From the NCBI GenBank assembly GCA_024278175.1, contig JAJRTS010000007.1, positions 1 to 55,436 on the forward strand: a stretch of 55,436 nt of DNA, written 5' to 3'. This DNA comes from Gemmatimonadales bacterium (GTDB lineage: Bacteria; Gemmatimonadota; Glassbacteria; GWA2-58-10). The position numbers and the translations under genes were made by a program. The notes beneath the pieces are model-generated. The model saw only the letters and a list, made by a program, of their open reading frames with translations, was not told where the DNA came from and made no database searches. Within the stretch, counting starts at the first letter, position 1. Each line of letters starts with the position of its first letter. Shown piece after piece: positions 55,180-55,436 of this stretch.

Positions 55180-55436
55180 CCATAGAGCAGCACAGCGGCG
55201 CCACTGTTTCCCTGCTCTCGAACAAATCATGCATTCCTAAAGCAAAAGCACAATATTTGTCGGCGGATAATTATTATTTAAAAGGTATCAGTTAAATATT
55301 AGCCCTAATCCAGCGATAAGAGGGGCAAAAGTTATTTGATCTCGATTTCGACAGAGTTCAAGTTAAAGATGAGATTATTTAAGTGAATTCAGGTCATACC
55401 GACCATGAGAAAGCGCTTTGCCGGGTGTTGAATTTG

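Overview
The window looks like chromosome from a Gram-negative anaerobe or facultative anaerobe of the Desulfobacterota (the former Deltaproteobacteria). I infer this from gene content alone: multihaem c-type cytochromes, a b6-type quinol oxidoreductase, NrfC/NrfD-like modules, sigma-54 activators, very dense two-component signalling, HDOD and HD-GYP-like proteins, FapA, and haem-containing chemoreceptors. No rRNA, tRNA, CRISPR array or intact mobile element was seen. Every convincing gene lies on the minus strand. The only plus-strand coding trace is an IS1595-type transposase relic.

Layout, left to right. (1) 225-10721: signalling block with FapA, two RpfG-type response regulators, a 1061-aa hybrid kinase, a DivK-like receiver and a GAF/PAS kinase. 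(2) 10722-11826: gap with an IS630-family transposase relic and two hairpin terminators. (3) 11827-14990: a small zinc-ribbon membrane protein and an octahaem cytochrome / Tat ferredoxin / NrfD unit. (4) 15510-23762: eight closely packed genes for a Rieske/cytochrome b complex with octahaem and monohaem cytochromes, a GltD-like FAD/[4Fe-4S] NAD(P) oxidoreductase, a cupredoxin and an outer-membrane barrel carrying one c-haem. A sigma-54-type promoter precedes it, and an NtrC-type regulator and its kinase lie just upstream (24003-27371). (5) 27856-31831: nickel-pincer-nucleotide genes larC, larE and larB with a NiCoT/UreH-like nickel transporter, but no larA. (6) 32193-48230: a second signalling island with a 1416-aa six-PAS hybrid kinase, four small receivers (two from a segmental duplication), a membrane hybrid kinase with HPt, and two chemoreceptors. 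(7) 48829-55179: a receiver, a second sigma-54 activator, a receiver/HD-GYP-like protein, an HDOD protein, a receiver/PAS protein and a broken histidine kinase.

How the parts may work together. The respiratory genes would move electrons from quinol to periplasmic cytochromes and possibly to the outer membrane. The GltD-like gene overlapping the Rieske gene suggests a branch to NAD(P). One sensor kinase has a cysteine cluster in its PAS domain, one PAS is FixL-like, and one chemoreceptor has a CxxCH sensor domain, so redox or gas sensing is a likely theme. Nineteen receiver domains occur in fifteen proteins, but only two of these proteins have DNA-binding outputs. Most of the signalling is therefore probably phosphorelay, chemotaxis or protein-protein control.

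The most unusual features are a 77-bp four-way-junction palindrome (51332-51408), a diverged dispersed repeat in two copies (29122-29290 and 37281-37451), a tandem receiver duplication that left a dead receiver-GGDEF gene (36504-36804), and the quinol complex with its NAD(P) oxidoreductase. All function calls come from reading motifs by eye; no database search was run.
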